A stretch of DNA of 64,000 bases, taken from positions 496,001-560,000 of the forward strand of contig NC_018215.1 in the NCBI RefSeq assembly GCF_000219625.1, read 5' to 3'. A model generated the notes under the pieces. It saw only the letters and a program-made list of their open reading frames with translations. It made no database searches and was not told the origin of the DNA. Position 1 is the stretch's first letter. Each line of letters opens with the position of its first letter. The DNA is from Zymoseptoria tritici IPO323 (Eukaryota; Ascomycota; Dothideomycetes; Mycosphaerellales; Mycosphaerellaceae). Positions 42,569-53,148 of this stretch are shown piece by piece. The position numbers and the translations under genes were made by a program.

Positions 42569-43766
42569 TCACATCGTTCCGGAGGCCTCCTTGACAAAAC
42601 TGTTCTCCAGATCTGACGAGACGGCAGGACTTTCCGGCTCCAGTTCGAATTGTGTCTCGAATCGTGAATGTTGCGAGACCTCGGAGCGTGAATTGTACCC
42701 AGCTCCAGATCGTGAGTTATTCGAGTCCCCAGGCTGTGAAAAATATCGCTGATGCACTCTTGCGGATATCCTTGATCCGACGATCAAACGGTACAATGTC
42801 CGCAAAGAAGGCAGGCAAGCACAGATGATGGCCACTTGGACCTCCACGGTTGCCCAGATGATGGTGTACACGAGATTGTGGGATACCCTGTCGCCCCTGT
42901 ATACGGAGGTATGATGGTACGTCTAAAAAGCGAGGGGCATAAGGTCAGCGAGTTTCTCAGATGATCTGGTATGGAGGAAGGCCCGGCTCCGAGAAGACCT
43001 CGCACCACGCAGGCCTTCTGCACTTCAAAGTACTTACCCGTACGCAACTGGCTGCCGTCACGATCAAGCCGAGCATGAACACGAGGTTTAACGCCAATGT
43101 TTGTCTTTTGTTTAAACCAAACGAGCGAGTGATCGCCCAAGGGATTGCGATAGTGTACAGGTCCTGGAAAATCACAACAACGCCAGATACAATCGCTAGT
43201 GCGAATTTGTTGATGCATCGAACGTCGTGGTTGGCGGCATAGCTCGCATTCATTGCCCGCCAATATGCCGTGAAGGATGGGCGGCAGGCTCCGAACGAAG
43301 TAGCACATAATGTCGGCAAGGAAAAGGCGGTAAAGGTGCCGGCGGCGTATATTGCATATCGGATGCGCGTATCTGATGTAGCCTTCACGAAGCGGTTCAG
43401 GATTGCTAACACTGCGAGTTTGATGCAGCATTGACTAAAAGTGAAGGTTATCTCGATTAACCATAGCATAAAGGTAACAAACTCGTTTTTGCTGGGCTGT
43501 ACCGGAACTCCGTAGTCCAGCGAATTCATTGCTAAAGTGGCCTCGACGAAAAATCCTGTTGCGCCGATCCAGGCTGCAAAGATGAGTGCATCGTCCAACC
43601 CTAGGGGAGTGCCAAGTCTAAAGGTTCGAAGGAGAAGTCGTTGCGCAACCATAAGAGACGCCGCAGCATAGAGTGTGCCGGTGTAGGAGGTGAGCCAGCT
43701 TAATTCGCTGGGCCACGGTTGTGTTTCGTGGATGTCGATGTGCAAGATGTTGTCTCCCGATCCCAT
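42569..43766 (-). CDS. Fungal rhodopsin-fold (7TM, PTH11-related) integral membrane protein
   Basis: Two exons on the minus strand, 43766-43038 and 42922-42569 (115-bp intron, GTAAGT donor), give 360 residues. Seven hydrophobic spans are visible. Family features include the DDALIFAAWIGA stretch after TM2, a CRPSF...A.YW segment with paired cysteines (CRPSF and DVRCINKFAL), and DLYTIAIPWAITRSFGLNKRQTLALNLVFMLG before the intron. The spliced reading continues RGDRVSHNLVYTIIWATVEVQ, a well-known block of this fungal membrane family. The C-tail is Ser-rich and cytosolic. Members include PTH11-like receptors and proteins near secondary-metabolite clusters; the ligand is unknown. First ATG used; the frame upstream starts only at GTG. 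It borders the transposon island. Confidence 0.9.
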
Positions 43767-43979
43767 CCTGTGGTCTGATCTCTGCACAGCTGCAGGTGGT
43801 GTTTCGCTTGGGGTCGGTATTTGGGGCGGCAGGCTTGCGATTCAGTGGAGAGCAGGTACCGAAACACGAGGCCAGGGGTCCCCGCATTTGTTAAGTACAG
43901 TCACCTCCTGCAGCCGCTCGTTTCTCCACTTCCACCCCTGTCACGTGCAAGGGCCCTTAACTATCATTTACTAACACGG

Positions 43980-46100
43980 GCCGCAATACGAGGCTGTACG
44001 AGATTAAGCGAGCTAATGAGAGCGTGTTATTTGACCTTATCTATAATTACAAAGCAAATTTAGGAAAGACTGGACAGCTAAGAATTTAGCTTAACTTCGA
44101 ACACTTACAACTCTACAACTACTATTACTACTATTACGAAACCGGTCCCGTTCGAATTAGCAGCATTAATAGCCTGTGTAACGACCCTTACGAGCGACCA
44201 CCTTCTCGCAACGCGATCTAAACGAGCCCGTTATTCGACTAATCTTAGCCGCAGTTACCGCATCCTATACCTCTTAAATCTGCTGTCTAAGCACTACATT
44301 CGACGACGGCAATAGATAGTTGTAATTAAGGCGCTATTTTAGCAAGGCCCACAGGTTCTTAATTAGATTAAGGTCTGGGGAGTTCGCTAGCTATACGTTA
44401 AGAGCATAAGGAATCCTAAGGATATCTAGCTAGCTACGGAACGCAGCTGCTTTATGAACACCCGCGCTATTAAGGCAGAGTAATAGCAATAGTGCAGCAG
44501 GCACTTAAGCTTCCTTAACGTCGTCGTCGATAGGTATAGGAGTTCCAGGTATTATTTGACGAGGTAGTAAATAAGAGAAACGTCCTTTGTCGACAAACTA
44601 GTTATTACGGAAGCTAGCAGCTGATTCCTTAGTCTCCGAGTCTACGATCTTACGCCAAAAACGCTGCAGCTCTAGCAACACGTGCTCGGCTATGCCGGCG
44701 GCGGTAATGTTGCCCTATGCTAGCTCCTAGAATACGATCCTTAACTTCTTAGTGCTACTAATTAGTACGAAGACGAACTAGCTCTTAATGCGGCGATATC
44801 GTAGCCTAAGGCAGTCTAGATCGAACGCCTTATTAGCACGACGAATAACGAGCACCTTGCTGCTACTACCCTTGCTAAAGGCGGCTCTATTACTAAACAA
44901 GAAGGTGCGGCTATTATCGAGATAATCTAAGTACTACTAGCCAAACTAAGGCCTTAAGTCCAGGCTATTAGCGTTAAGGAACGGTGCTCGGCGAGCTACA
45001 CGCTTCTAGTATCCACGCTTATTAAGTCTGCGTCGAATAGTGTTAACAGAGCATTCTAGCTAAAGCCTCTCTTTAATCTGCTAGTAGGTCGCTCGACGAC
45101 CTTCTACACCGCTAGTAACGTATTGCACGATCCTGTTAGCGATTAGGGTGCCGAACTAACGCAGTCTATAGAGTCTACGACGAGCTAGTGTTGCTGCCTC
45201 GGTAGCAATAGTTTGAACAGTGCTGTATAGCTTACTAAGAGCGGCAGCAATGCGATGCAACGTCTAGCCGGCAACACGTTTAAGGGTCTTAATTCGAGTG
45301 CGAATAGCGTACGGAAGGAGTCCACGACCGCGCGGCTCGTCGTCGTTTACTACTTCCGGCTCGAAGAACGAACGCTAAGGAGTTACTAGCTCTATATCCG
45401 GAGCTGGCTATAGCAGTGTGCGTAGACCGACTATGCTATTAGCAAGCACCGGACGGTAACTAACAACACGACGAGGTGGTGGAAGGGGGTAGACGGCCGG
45501 TGCGAAGGCGTCGGAGCTGCTGCTAGAGCTTGCGAACAAGCAGTTTGGATTAACGTACGGCATAGTAACAACGAAGATAATAGAAGGGATAGATACACTA
45601 GTCTACACTAATTCTTCGCCCTATATATATGCCAGCTGCCCTTACGCTGTCGCCCTTAGCTCGACAGCGTAGTGGAGCTAAATCTCCGTAATCTCCGTAG
45701 AAGCGCTGTTAAAACTAACAGCTCTACTACAACAACAGCGAATTCGCCCTTTATATAATAGATTACACACGCTAACATAAAGCTATTAAACAGCGACATA
45801 AAGCTATTAAGCTAAACACTAGCTACTGCACACTAAGGTAAGGTAAATGCTATCGCTCTGCGCACCGACCTTCCGATATCTAGTATGTTAGTAATTACTG
45901 CAGAAGCGAGTGTTTAAGAGCCTTGCAACCGCTTAACCGAGCTATAGCACCATGCCGGCGACTATAGTACTATGCCGGTTAATTAACACCTCCCTTGCAG
46001 CTACTATGCACCGTGTTAACCGACAACATAACTACTAATCGATTCGACAACGAGCCTTGCAACAGCCCTTGCAACAGCGGCTAAAGGAGGTTAGTAACGA
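43980..46100 (-). mobile_element. Tc1/mariner-type transposon relic, ends not resolved
   Basis: AT-rich, TAG/CTA-rich DNA unlike the flanking genes and holding a minus-strand transposase frame (44166-45563). I could not define terminal inverted repeats or a TA target duplication. Short CCTTGCA motifs recur at the right side (about 45925-46080), and TGCAAGGGC occurs at the left (43947) and inverted at the right (near 46068), which might mark the ends. Boundaries are approximate. Confidence 0.65.
44166..45563 (-). pseudogene. Tc1/mariner-type transposase, nonsense-broken frame
   Basis: Read on the minus strand from ATG 45563 to TAA 44168-44166, the span is exactly 466 codons. The start and the diagnostic C-terminal motif are in the same frame, so no net indel. 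The motif ANSPDLNLIKNLWALLK (around 44345-44390) is the third catalytic region of the Tc1/IS630 superfamily (usual form SPDLNPIENLW). Upstream there is an HTH-like region (LKRVAGWTLHRIAAALSKL). Stops are mostly TAG with some TAA. Not functional as it stands. Confidence 0.82.
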
Positions 46101-46632
46101 GCGGCTGTGGCAATGGACTGTATATTGATTGAAATTGATTCAACGGCACGCAGATGCACTACACCACGCTTGAGGCGTTGATGAAAACCTTCCCGATCGC
46201 ATCTTGTGATCGAGGTGGAGAGGAAGACCCTGCAGCGACGTATTGCGGCATGGGTCATTGATGGTGGCTCCGGACTGCGGTCTAGAATATGGTTTCCTGC
46301 TTCATCGTGAGTGCACTCTTTTCCGGCAATATGGAATGGGTCGCAAATGCGCTACCTTGCCTCCGAGGTCGAACTGCCACGTGCCGGTGTCAGGCGATCG
46401 TGGACGCCTCCGATCCGAACCTTCCGGCACTTTTGAAGACTCGTCATTGCGCTCGACCTCACCCTCTGGGATCTGGAGATTGCTGCAAGCTCCAGCTCGA
46501 TCGTGGCTTCAGCCGACGACCGGGCATGTTGGCTTAAATCTTGTTGAACTTAGTCTCTTGCACGGCGAGGCTAGACGGCGATATCCCTTTCAGGAATGAC
46601 CATGGATTATGCCAAGCGACGATGTCCGGAGA
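46101..46632. other. Spacer between the two transposons
   Basis: About 530 bp of normal-composition DNA with no supportable gene. It separates the Tc1-type relic from the Harbinger element and ends at the TAA target site. Confidence 0.45.
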
Positions 46633-46635
46633 TAA

Positions 46636-46660
46636 GGCGCCCGCTACTTAGCCAGTATCC
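46636..46660 (+). repeat. Left terminal inverted repeat of the Harbinger element
   Basis: Starts GGCGCCCGCTACTTAG and runs into a triple CAGTATCC array (to ~46680). Pairs with 50172-50197 with one substitution near the tip and a small internal difference. Confidence 0.92.
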
Positions 46661-46797
46661 AGTATCCAGTATCTACGAATACGCACTATGAAGATTCTCC
46701 ACCGGATTCTGCAGTATCCTCTTCGTGTAAGTAGCCGTCCGGTATCCGAGGTAGACTGTGAATAAGCTCCGTTAGCGTATGCTAGCGTGCCAAGGAT

Positions 46798-48105
46798 ATG
46801 GCTCGTGTCGTCGACGCGAGGGCTCCAAAAGGTGTAGTTTATCGTTATTGTATACCCTTATTATATACCCTTATTGTATGCTCTTACTCTTGCACTTGCT
46901 CCTGCCACGCTATAGCTTCTACCGAGTTCGAATCGATCGTTATATTTATCGCTGTCGCCGCTACTGTAGCAGCAACAGTCGTGTTGCTACTTGTTGGAGG
47001 TCCAGTTAAGTAAGAGCGGTAGTACCGGCTACTAGGAGTACCGACAACGCTATTAAATCCGAAGAAGGGCTAGCAAGAAGCACAGATGTCGCTGTATAGC
47101 ACGGATAAGTACTGCTATAGCACAACGCGGTTAAAGCAGCCGGTGCTATAGGCTCTAATTAGTAAGATTAACGCAAGAGGTGGATTAATAGAGCGTAATC
47201 CGAAGGTGCGCGTAGAAGAGTAGGTCGTAATATTCCTCGATTACGTGGCTTACAACTACTCGAAGAAGGCGCTAAGATTAAAGTATTAGCATTTACCGCT
47301 TACGTTTACGCAGATTATTAACTGTGTAAGCATCGCGCTCTGTCGCATAGGGAAGGACTTTATAAAGTTACCAAGCCCTTAAGGGGCGCTCTATAAGAAA
47401 CTAAAGGACTAGAAGTTCCGTCGCTTTAAGGACATAATCGGAGCCCTTAATAGCACCTATGTTTATGCCGCAATTGCTAAAGAGCAGTAGAGCGCTTAGA
47501 GGTGTCGGAAGAACTTTATCGCACAGAATATAATAGCCGTGTGTAACCTCGATTGCCGCTTCCTGTATACACTAGTTAGGTTTGAAGGATTAGCGAACGA
47601 CAGAACAGTGCTTAAGGGCGCATACCGCAATAGCTTCGTTGTGCTAGCTAGTCGCTATTACCTTGCAGATAGTAGTTATGTTGCTACAGACCGAAGGATC
47701 CTCGTGCCTTACCAGAAGACGCGCTATTACTTGCGTAAGCAGGCGGCTGTAGAGATAAGGCCGGCGACCAAGGAAGAGCTGTTTAATCTACGGCACGCGC
47801 AGTTAAGGAACTGCATCGAGCGCATCTTTAGCATCGTAAAGAAGCGCTTCGAGGTTATTGCGAATAGGCCTCGAACTAACACTAAGTTCATTCGGCAGAA
47901 GCGTGTGGTTATAGCCTGTTTTGTCCTTTACAACTTCATCCTCGACTATGGCACGCAGCCTCTTTTAAGTAAAACCCACCTCCTTCATAACGACACCGGC
48001 ATAATTGGCAATCTAGAGCGGCGGACAGCGGACGACGACGAGGAGGACGATAAGCAGGACGATAAATGGCTAGCGTTTCGTAATCGGTTAGCGGAAGAGA
48101 TGTAG
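46798..48105 (+). pseudogene. PIF/Harbinger DDE transposase, 5' half broken, 3' half open
   Basis: A single frame can be followed from about 46798 to TAG 48103-48105. The first half has several TAG and a few TAA codons. From 47539 (MCNLDCRFLYTLVRFEG) it is open for 188 residues and has the DDE_Tnp_4 blocks: YRNSFVVLASRYYLADSSY (second catalytic Asp), ILVPYQKTRYYLRKQ, and FNLRHAQLRNCIERIFSIVK with the catalytic Glu in IERIF, then KRFEVI. The catalytic core's first Asp position (IIGALNSTYVYA, near 47435-47465) carries Asn-Ser where Asp-Gly is usual, another sign of decay. The protein would cut and rejoin element ends; this copy looks inactive. Confidence 0.88.
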
Positions 48106-48949
48106 TTAGATTATAAAGAGAATCTTAAGCAAGAAGGAAGAACGGTCGCAGTAAAGTCAGAAACTAATGCCGAAAGCTGATTAATCATGTTGTATTATAA
48201 GGAGAGATCGTGTAACAGCCTTGGCGCCAAAAACGGCCAAAACCTCACCAAAAACAGCCTTAAAAGTCATGTGCGCTGTAAACGAATCTCCAGTGAAAAT
48301 ACATCTTCTACGTCGCTTTTCTGCGGGGTAATTAAGGTGCCTTGCGGTAGAGGACGAGCTAGGAGTGGACGATACGGCTGCATACTGCCCCTCATTTTCA
48401 AAGCCCGCTCCTTCCTAATTAGGCAAGAAAACAGCCAAAATCTAACAACACCCTCACCAAAATCGATAGTATGTACTATGCTAGGACTTTTGCACGTATT
48501 TTGAGGTATTTCCACGCCCGCGCAGTTCTCCATTAAGAGGCAGCAGTCGATAATTAGTCACGAATTGGATCAAATCTTCCACTAGTGTCGTCAAGCCTTC
48601 CACCTTCACCAAACCCTCTACTAATCCACTAACTACCGCCGACCATACTGCTGCTAGCATAGCTGTGCTAATAACTTACAGACTGCGGAGTTATTAGCAT
48701 TATTCGCTACTGTCGCCGAGCCCTTATCTGCGCTAATTAAAGGCCTACAAACCTCTCGAATTAAGCCGGTTTTGAGAGCATTCCAGCGGCGATATTAGCT
48801 ATGTAATCTACTCTGCACAGATCCGACAACACCTCGCACTTCTCCTCGAACGCTACCTCCTTTAGGAACTCCTCGTCTATTATCCTCTTACTAATCAACT
48901 CCGTTACCAATTTAGGCGCACGCTCGACGACTGCTGGAGGAAGTGTAGC

Positions 48950-49630
48950 CTACGCTGCCCGCGCTTCCATACTTCTCGTAAGGGCGGTAAGGCTCTTAGC
49001 GAACGGCTTTATTCTAGCACTAATTGTCTTCTTATGCAGACGCTCCTTAGGATCCACCGCGCGGTGCATACGCTTCTTCGCCTTCTTGTTTATAACAGCA
49101 GCCTCCTTCGCAGCCTTGTAAGCCTTCTTATGCCGCTTCGCTAACACGAACTGCTGCTTAGTCTCCGACAACTTATCGAGGTTACAGTCCGTCGCTAGCT
49201 CCTCGTCCTTATCCTTATCCTTATCGTCCGACGACACGTCCACTACCGCCGCATCACTAAGACTATCCGCGGTCTCTGCTAGCTCGCTAGTAGCAACCTC
49301 GTTACCGACAAGCTCCTCGAACTACTCGTAGAATTAAGGAAGTTTATTACAGATAAACTTAATACACTTAGGATAATTTAAGCAGTGCGCTTCCTTAATA
49401 TCCGGCTTAGCGCGCGGTAGAATGCCATTCTATCTATTAACATAGTTTGTATAGATAATCTACTACTTCCACTTCCCCTTAAGCTTCTGCTACTTGCTCT
49501 TTAACGACTTGCCCTTAAACTGGATTAAGAAGCGATCTGTTATAATAGCGGCTACCTTATTAAGGGTTTGTATAGTATAGTTCTTGCTATCGGTCTGCAC
49601 GCTCTTACGCTCTTTAAACAGCTCTAGCAT
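48950..49630 (-). pseudogene. Harbinger accessory SANT/Myb-like DNA-binding protein, broken
   Basis: Minus-strand frame of 227 codons from ATG 49630 (MLELFKERKSVQTDSKNYTI) to the stop at 48950, without frame change. It is interrupted by a few TAG and one TAA codon in the middle. The N-terminal half has the helical pattern of SANT/Myb-like proteins that accompany PIF/Harbinger transposases and bind the subterminal repeats. The C-terminal 97 residues (from 49243) are open, with an acidic DDKDKDKDEEL run and then a strongly basic KRHKKAYKAAKEA stretch. The frame is open somewhat upstream of 49630, so the true start is uncertain. Confidence 0.7.
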
Positions 49631-50171
49631 GTATTTAAGGTGCTTATCCTTATACGACACTAGCTTAGGGTATTTAGCTACCTACGCCTTCTTTAACTTA
49701 GCCGCTGCCTTTACCGCCTTCCTCGCCGCCTTAATCGGATCGTCCTTCTTCTTCGTAGGCCTCTTGCGCTTCTTCGGAGCCGGTATCGACGGTGCTATAA
49801 TTAGAGGTGTTAGCGTACTTAGTAGGGTTTTAAACGAGCTGGATATACACGAATACAAGAGCTAGATACAACAACGACGCGATCTACGCGCGCTCCCGGC
49901 TAAACAACGCGATCCGCGAGATTACTACTAAGGTTTGGTAGTAAAAAGGCAAATAAGGGTGCACGGACGGGTGCAAGACCTCCTCGCGAGGAGGTCTGGC
50001 GGATACTGCAGTATCTACGCATACACCTGCCCCTTATAGTAATCCGATACACTTCTCAGGATACTAGATACGCAACAGCAGATACTAGCACTAAAAGAGT
50101 ATCCTTAAGTAGCCGCCGCGTATCCTGGAGCCGACAACGACAGGATCCTGGATACTGGCCAGTATCTGCGT

Positions 50172-50197
50172 GGATACTGGTGTAAGTAGCGGGGGCC
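50172..50197 (-). repeat. Right terminal inverted repeat of the Harbinger element
   Basis: Ends in GTAAGTAGCGGGGGCC followed by the TAA duplication. The ~220 bp inside it hold at least six GTATCC/GGATAC-type motifs, probably binding sites for the element's own proteins. Confidence 0.92.
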
Positions 50198-50200
50198 TAA

Positions 50201-51017
50201 GCAAACACATCCTTCATCGGCCAATCCTTCCGCCGCCGATGTAACAGTTGCAGCTCCGGGGGCGTTTAATTCGATTGTGCTTTCCTTCTGGACTCCGGGC
50301 ACTTTGATCGGAGACTGCGTTTTCGTATTTGTAGCCTGACCTTCGCATTGGAGCCTGCGGCGCGGTTCACAGCTTTGCTTATGCGCTCGCCGCTGAGGGC
50401 AAGGGAATATGCCTCACGCACTCGGATATCGTACGCCCGTCGCTGTGCTCGCAAGCTCGGGGCCCTCGGTACTCACTTCCCTCGTTGTTCACTTTGCTCG
50501 TCGCCTCGTAAAGTCTCATAATTTCGACTCGCTTGGCCGCGAAATCATTCTACAAATACGAAAAAGCAGTCTACAATTAAGGACGAGGCTGGACTCCTCC
50601 AACGGACCAACACACTCGGGCGTAGCCGTAAATGAGAAGCGATGGGGCCAAGCTTGAATCTTTAGAGTGATCAATCGTGCAGCCTTCCGGAGAGAGTGCC
50701 TCGGCCGCTCCACGTGTGCGACTAATTGGAAGTCCATATACGTCCTTCGCCATGCAAGCCGAGGCGAGTGTCATATTGGATATGACCGTAAGCCAGCCAT
50801 TCCAGATGCTCTTCGCCGAATCTCAGTGGAATCACTTGGGCTGAGTTCATGCCATTCCCGGCCGTTCATTTGATGCCAGATCGACTCACGCAACAGATGA
50901 AGTTGCGAGTGGCCGTCCTCAAGGCGTTAACTCGGCCTGACTGCAATATTACTTTAGCTCTGACAGATTCCCGCTTCGGCTCTCGACTGCGTTCTCTGAC
51001 CGAAATAGCCGAGCTTT
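50201..51017. other. Gene-free stretch next to the Harbinger insertion
   Basis: About 800 bp of ordinary base composition. Only short overlapping frames; no gene or RNA supported. It ends at the stop codon of the SAM37 gene. Confidence 0.45.
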
Positions 51018-52289
51018 TCAAGACCCACGACCGGGACGTGGCCCAAGGAAGTTCACACCAGCCAGTGCGGCTCCAAGATGGCCGAGATCCGAGAAGCGCT
51101 TTCGACCGAAAATGTGGATCTCTTCGCCGTGCGGCCAGACCAGCAAGCCCGTGTGAAGAGCGATATAGCCAGAGAGAGCAATAGATGCCGTCGCTGAAAG
51201 TACCACCGCCCGCATATGCCTTGATAGCGTTGAAGCTTTGTGCGTGCTCATCAATTGCAATGAGTTTGGTGAGCCGATGAACGGGATCTGCTCGATCAAT
51301 GCATAGCCGATGCTCTTAAAAGTCTCCGCAATGTTCATTTGTGGCTCAATTGTCCATGGAAGGGATGACTTTGACGCCTCGCGTTGCGACAAACTTTCGG
51401 CCTTGCTTCTATTTTGGAGCAACTTGACCACCTCCTCGGTATCTGTCGTCAATCCCAATGTCGTATGAACCCGCTCCACAAAAGCTGCGAGCTTTCCATA
51501 TCTCTGCCGCATGGTCTGTGCCAACCAGTCTTGCGGAACCTTTGGAAACAGCATGAGAGCTAGGAATCCGTACAGCAGGCAATCGACCGACGTGCCTTCC
51601 TCAGTTCCAAGCAAGTACTCCTTCTCACCCAGGACATCGGCGAGTGGCCCGAAGAAGTTGTCCGCCAAAGCCTGGAGCTTGAAAATTGAAGCCCGCTCTG
51701 GAGTCTGCAGCAAGCTCTTGAGAGTGTTTTTCTTCGGTAGCAGAAGACTTGCTCTTGCCTGGGCTTCCTTCTCGAAACCTTCCTCTTTGCCTACAGCTTC
51801 GTAACCCGGCGGGCGATTGCTCATGTCTTCGTGCACATTGTCAACATCGATGCTCGAGATGCCGAGATGCTCGGTTCGAGATCGCGCCGCTGCACGTCTT
51901 TGCGGAGGTATGATGTAGTTCGCGTGCCATGGCAGGATCTTCGTGAAAGCAGGACGTGTGGTGAGACGGTAGTTCTCGAATCCGACGTATAGTGAGATGT
52001 CCAGAAGTATATGTGCGTTCGACTCGAGGAAGGATGTGACCGCGACGGAGTCGGCACGTTGCCGAGAGGTCAGTGGGTCGTGCTGATCGTTCAGGTGACG
52101 AGCGATGTTGCTGAAGCCATGGATTCGTTGCTCTCCATCGATCAGGTAGGGCAGACGCTCTCTCTGCTCGTGTGCTGGCACGAGCTCGTATTCGTTCTTG
52201 CCATGCAGTTGTAAGAGTGCCACAGCAGCATTGCACTCGGCATCGATCGATGGGAGGCCAAATGCTGGGCCCAGGATGAAAAGCTGCAT
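51018..52289 (-). CDS. SAM37: SAM37/metaxin-like subunit of the mitochondrial sorting and assembly machinery
   Basis: A receptor-side subunit of the SAM complex that inserts beta-barrel proteins into the mitochondrial outer membrane. Intronless, 423 residues. The N-terminus LFILGPAFGLPSIDAECNAA is the characteristic Tom37/metaxin opening (thioredoxin-like domain). SFLESNAHILLDISLYVGFENY and the GTEEGTSVDCLLYGFLALML block belong to the GST-C-like helical half. A hydrophobic segment near residues 365-385 (AVVLSATASIALSGYIALH) may contact the outer membrane. The length fits fungal SAM37. No neighbouring SAM genes. Confidence 0.93.
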   Translation of the reverse strand: MQLFILGPAFGLPSIDAECNAAVALLQLHGKNEYELVPAHEQRERLPYLIDGEQRIHGFSNIARHLNDQHDPLTSRQRADSVAVTSFLESNAHILLDISLYVGFENYRLTTRPAFTKILPWHANYIIPPQRRAAARSRTEHLGISSIDVDNVHEDMSNRPPGYEAVGKEEGFEKEAQARASLLLPKKNTLKSLLQTPERASIFKLQALADNFFGPLADVLGEKEYLLGTEEGTSVDCLLYGFLALMLFPKVPQDWLAQTMRQRYGKLAAFVERVHTTLGLTTDTEEVVKLLQNRSKAESLSQREASKSSLPWTIEPQMNIAETFKSIGYALIEQIPFIGSPNSLQLMSTHKASTLSRHMRAVVLSATASIALSGYIALHTGLLVWPHGEEIHIFGRKRFSDLGHLGAALAGVNFLGPRPGRGS

Positions 52290-53148
52290 AGCTGCAGACC
52301 TGAGCTGTCAATGTTCCAGAAAGTCCAAGGTACGGTTGATGGAAGCTCGTCACGAGAACATTTTGCTGACTCATCCACGCGTCGCGCCCCGACATCCTGC
52401 TATTGCACTCTCCTCAAGAGCACAAACCCGTCGACATGTCAAACATATATGAGAGATCAAGAACTTCTCTGCTTCTCAAGGCTTTGCGAGAATACTGCGA
52501 GAGGGACGCCTGCCGACTGCTTGGCGGTTCTGCTGCGGATCCTGCACGCGTCCACATCACCTACACGATGGTCGAACTGCCAACTGTCCCGCGACTGGTA
52601 TGTCTTCCAAGTCATTCCGGCTAAAGTGTCGATGCTGTCGCAGGAAAAGCATAAGGTACCTGGTCGGACCGATCGAAAGTCAGAACAAGCTCCCCGCTCC
52701 CATGAAGCTTGTCTACCGTCATTGCTCGGTGGAATACTCGCTGATCATCCTGGAGAACTTCCTTTCTCTTGACTTCACTTGCTTTGGCACTTCCCCAACG
52801 ATCGATTCCAACGCCGGCTGCCGATCGCGGACTTACTTGCGGCGTCTTCGCCCAATGGCCTCCATCCTATGCCGCACCTCCGTGCTACATCGGTGAAACC
52901 ACACGTTTCTGGTGCGGAGGTTGCCTGTTCCTGTCAGCTTTCTCCATCTTTACTACCCGAGTAGCGGGGAAACCACGAATCACCACCATTTCGATATGAC
53001 ACCGCACCCCACTCAGCGATGTCCTGCGTTGAGATGTAGACTGCTATACAGGTTGGGGACGCCTCGGACAGCGTCAGTCTTTTTCATCATCTTCGTCCTT
53101 CTTCTCGTCCTTCAGAGTCCCTTGTCGTTTGATCATATTGGTGACGAC
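52290..53148. other. Divergent promoter region
   Basis: Between the starts of SAM37 (-) and the GH31 gene (+). Frames in it are short and unsupported. Confidence 0.5.

Larger units (their letters stand above)
46636..50197 (+). mobile_element. Complete PIF/Harbinger transposon, partly RIP-damaged
   Basis: A 3,562-bp unit flanked by TAA on both sides (46633-46635 and 50198-50200), the 3-bp target duplication typical of PIF/Harbinger. Ends are 25/26-bp inverted repeats. It carries the two genes expected of the superfamily in convergent order: a DDE transposase (+, to 48105) and a SANT/Myb-like DNA-binding protein (-, 49630-48950). The middle (48110-48940) has no clear gene. Both subterminal regions contain many GTATCC/GGATAC copies. 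Confidence 0.95.

Noticed and set aside
43946..46076. TGCAAGGGC/GCCCTTGCA as terminal repeats of the Tc1-type element
   Set aside because: The match is only 9 bases and no TA target duplication flanks it, so the ends are left unresolved.
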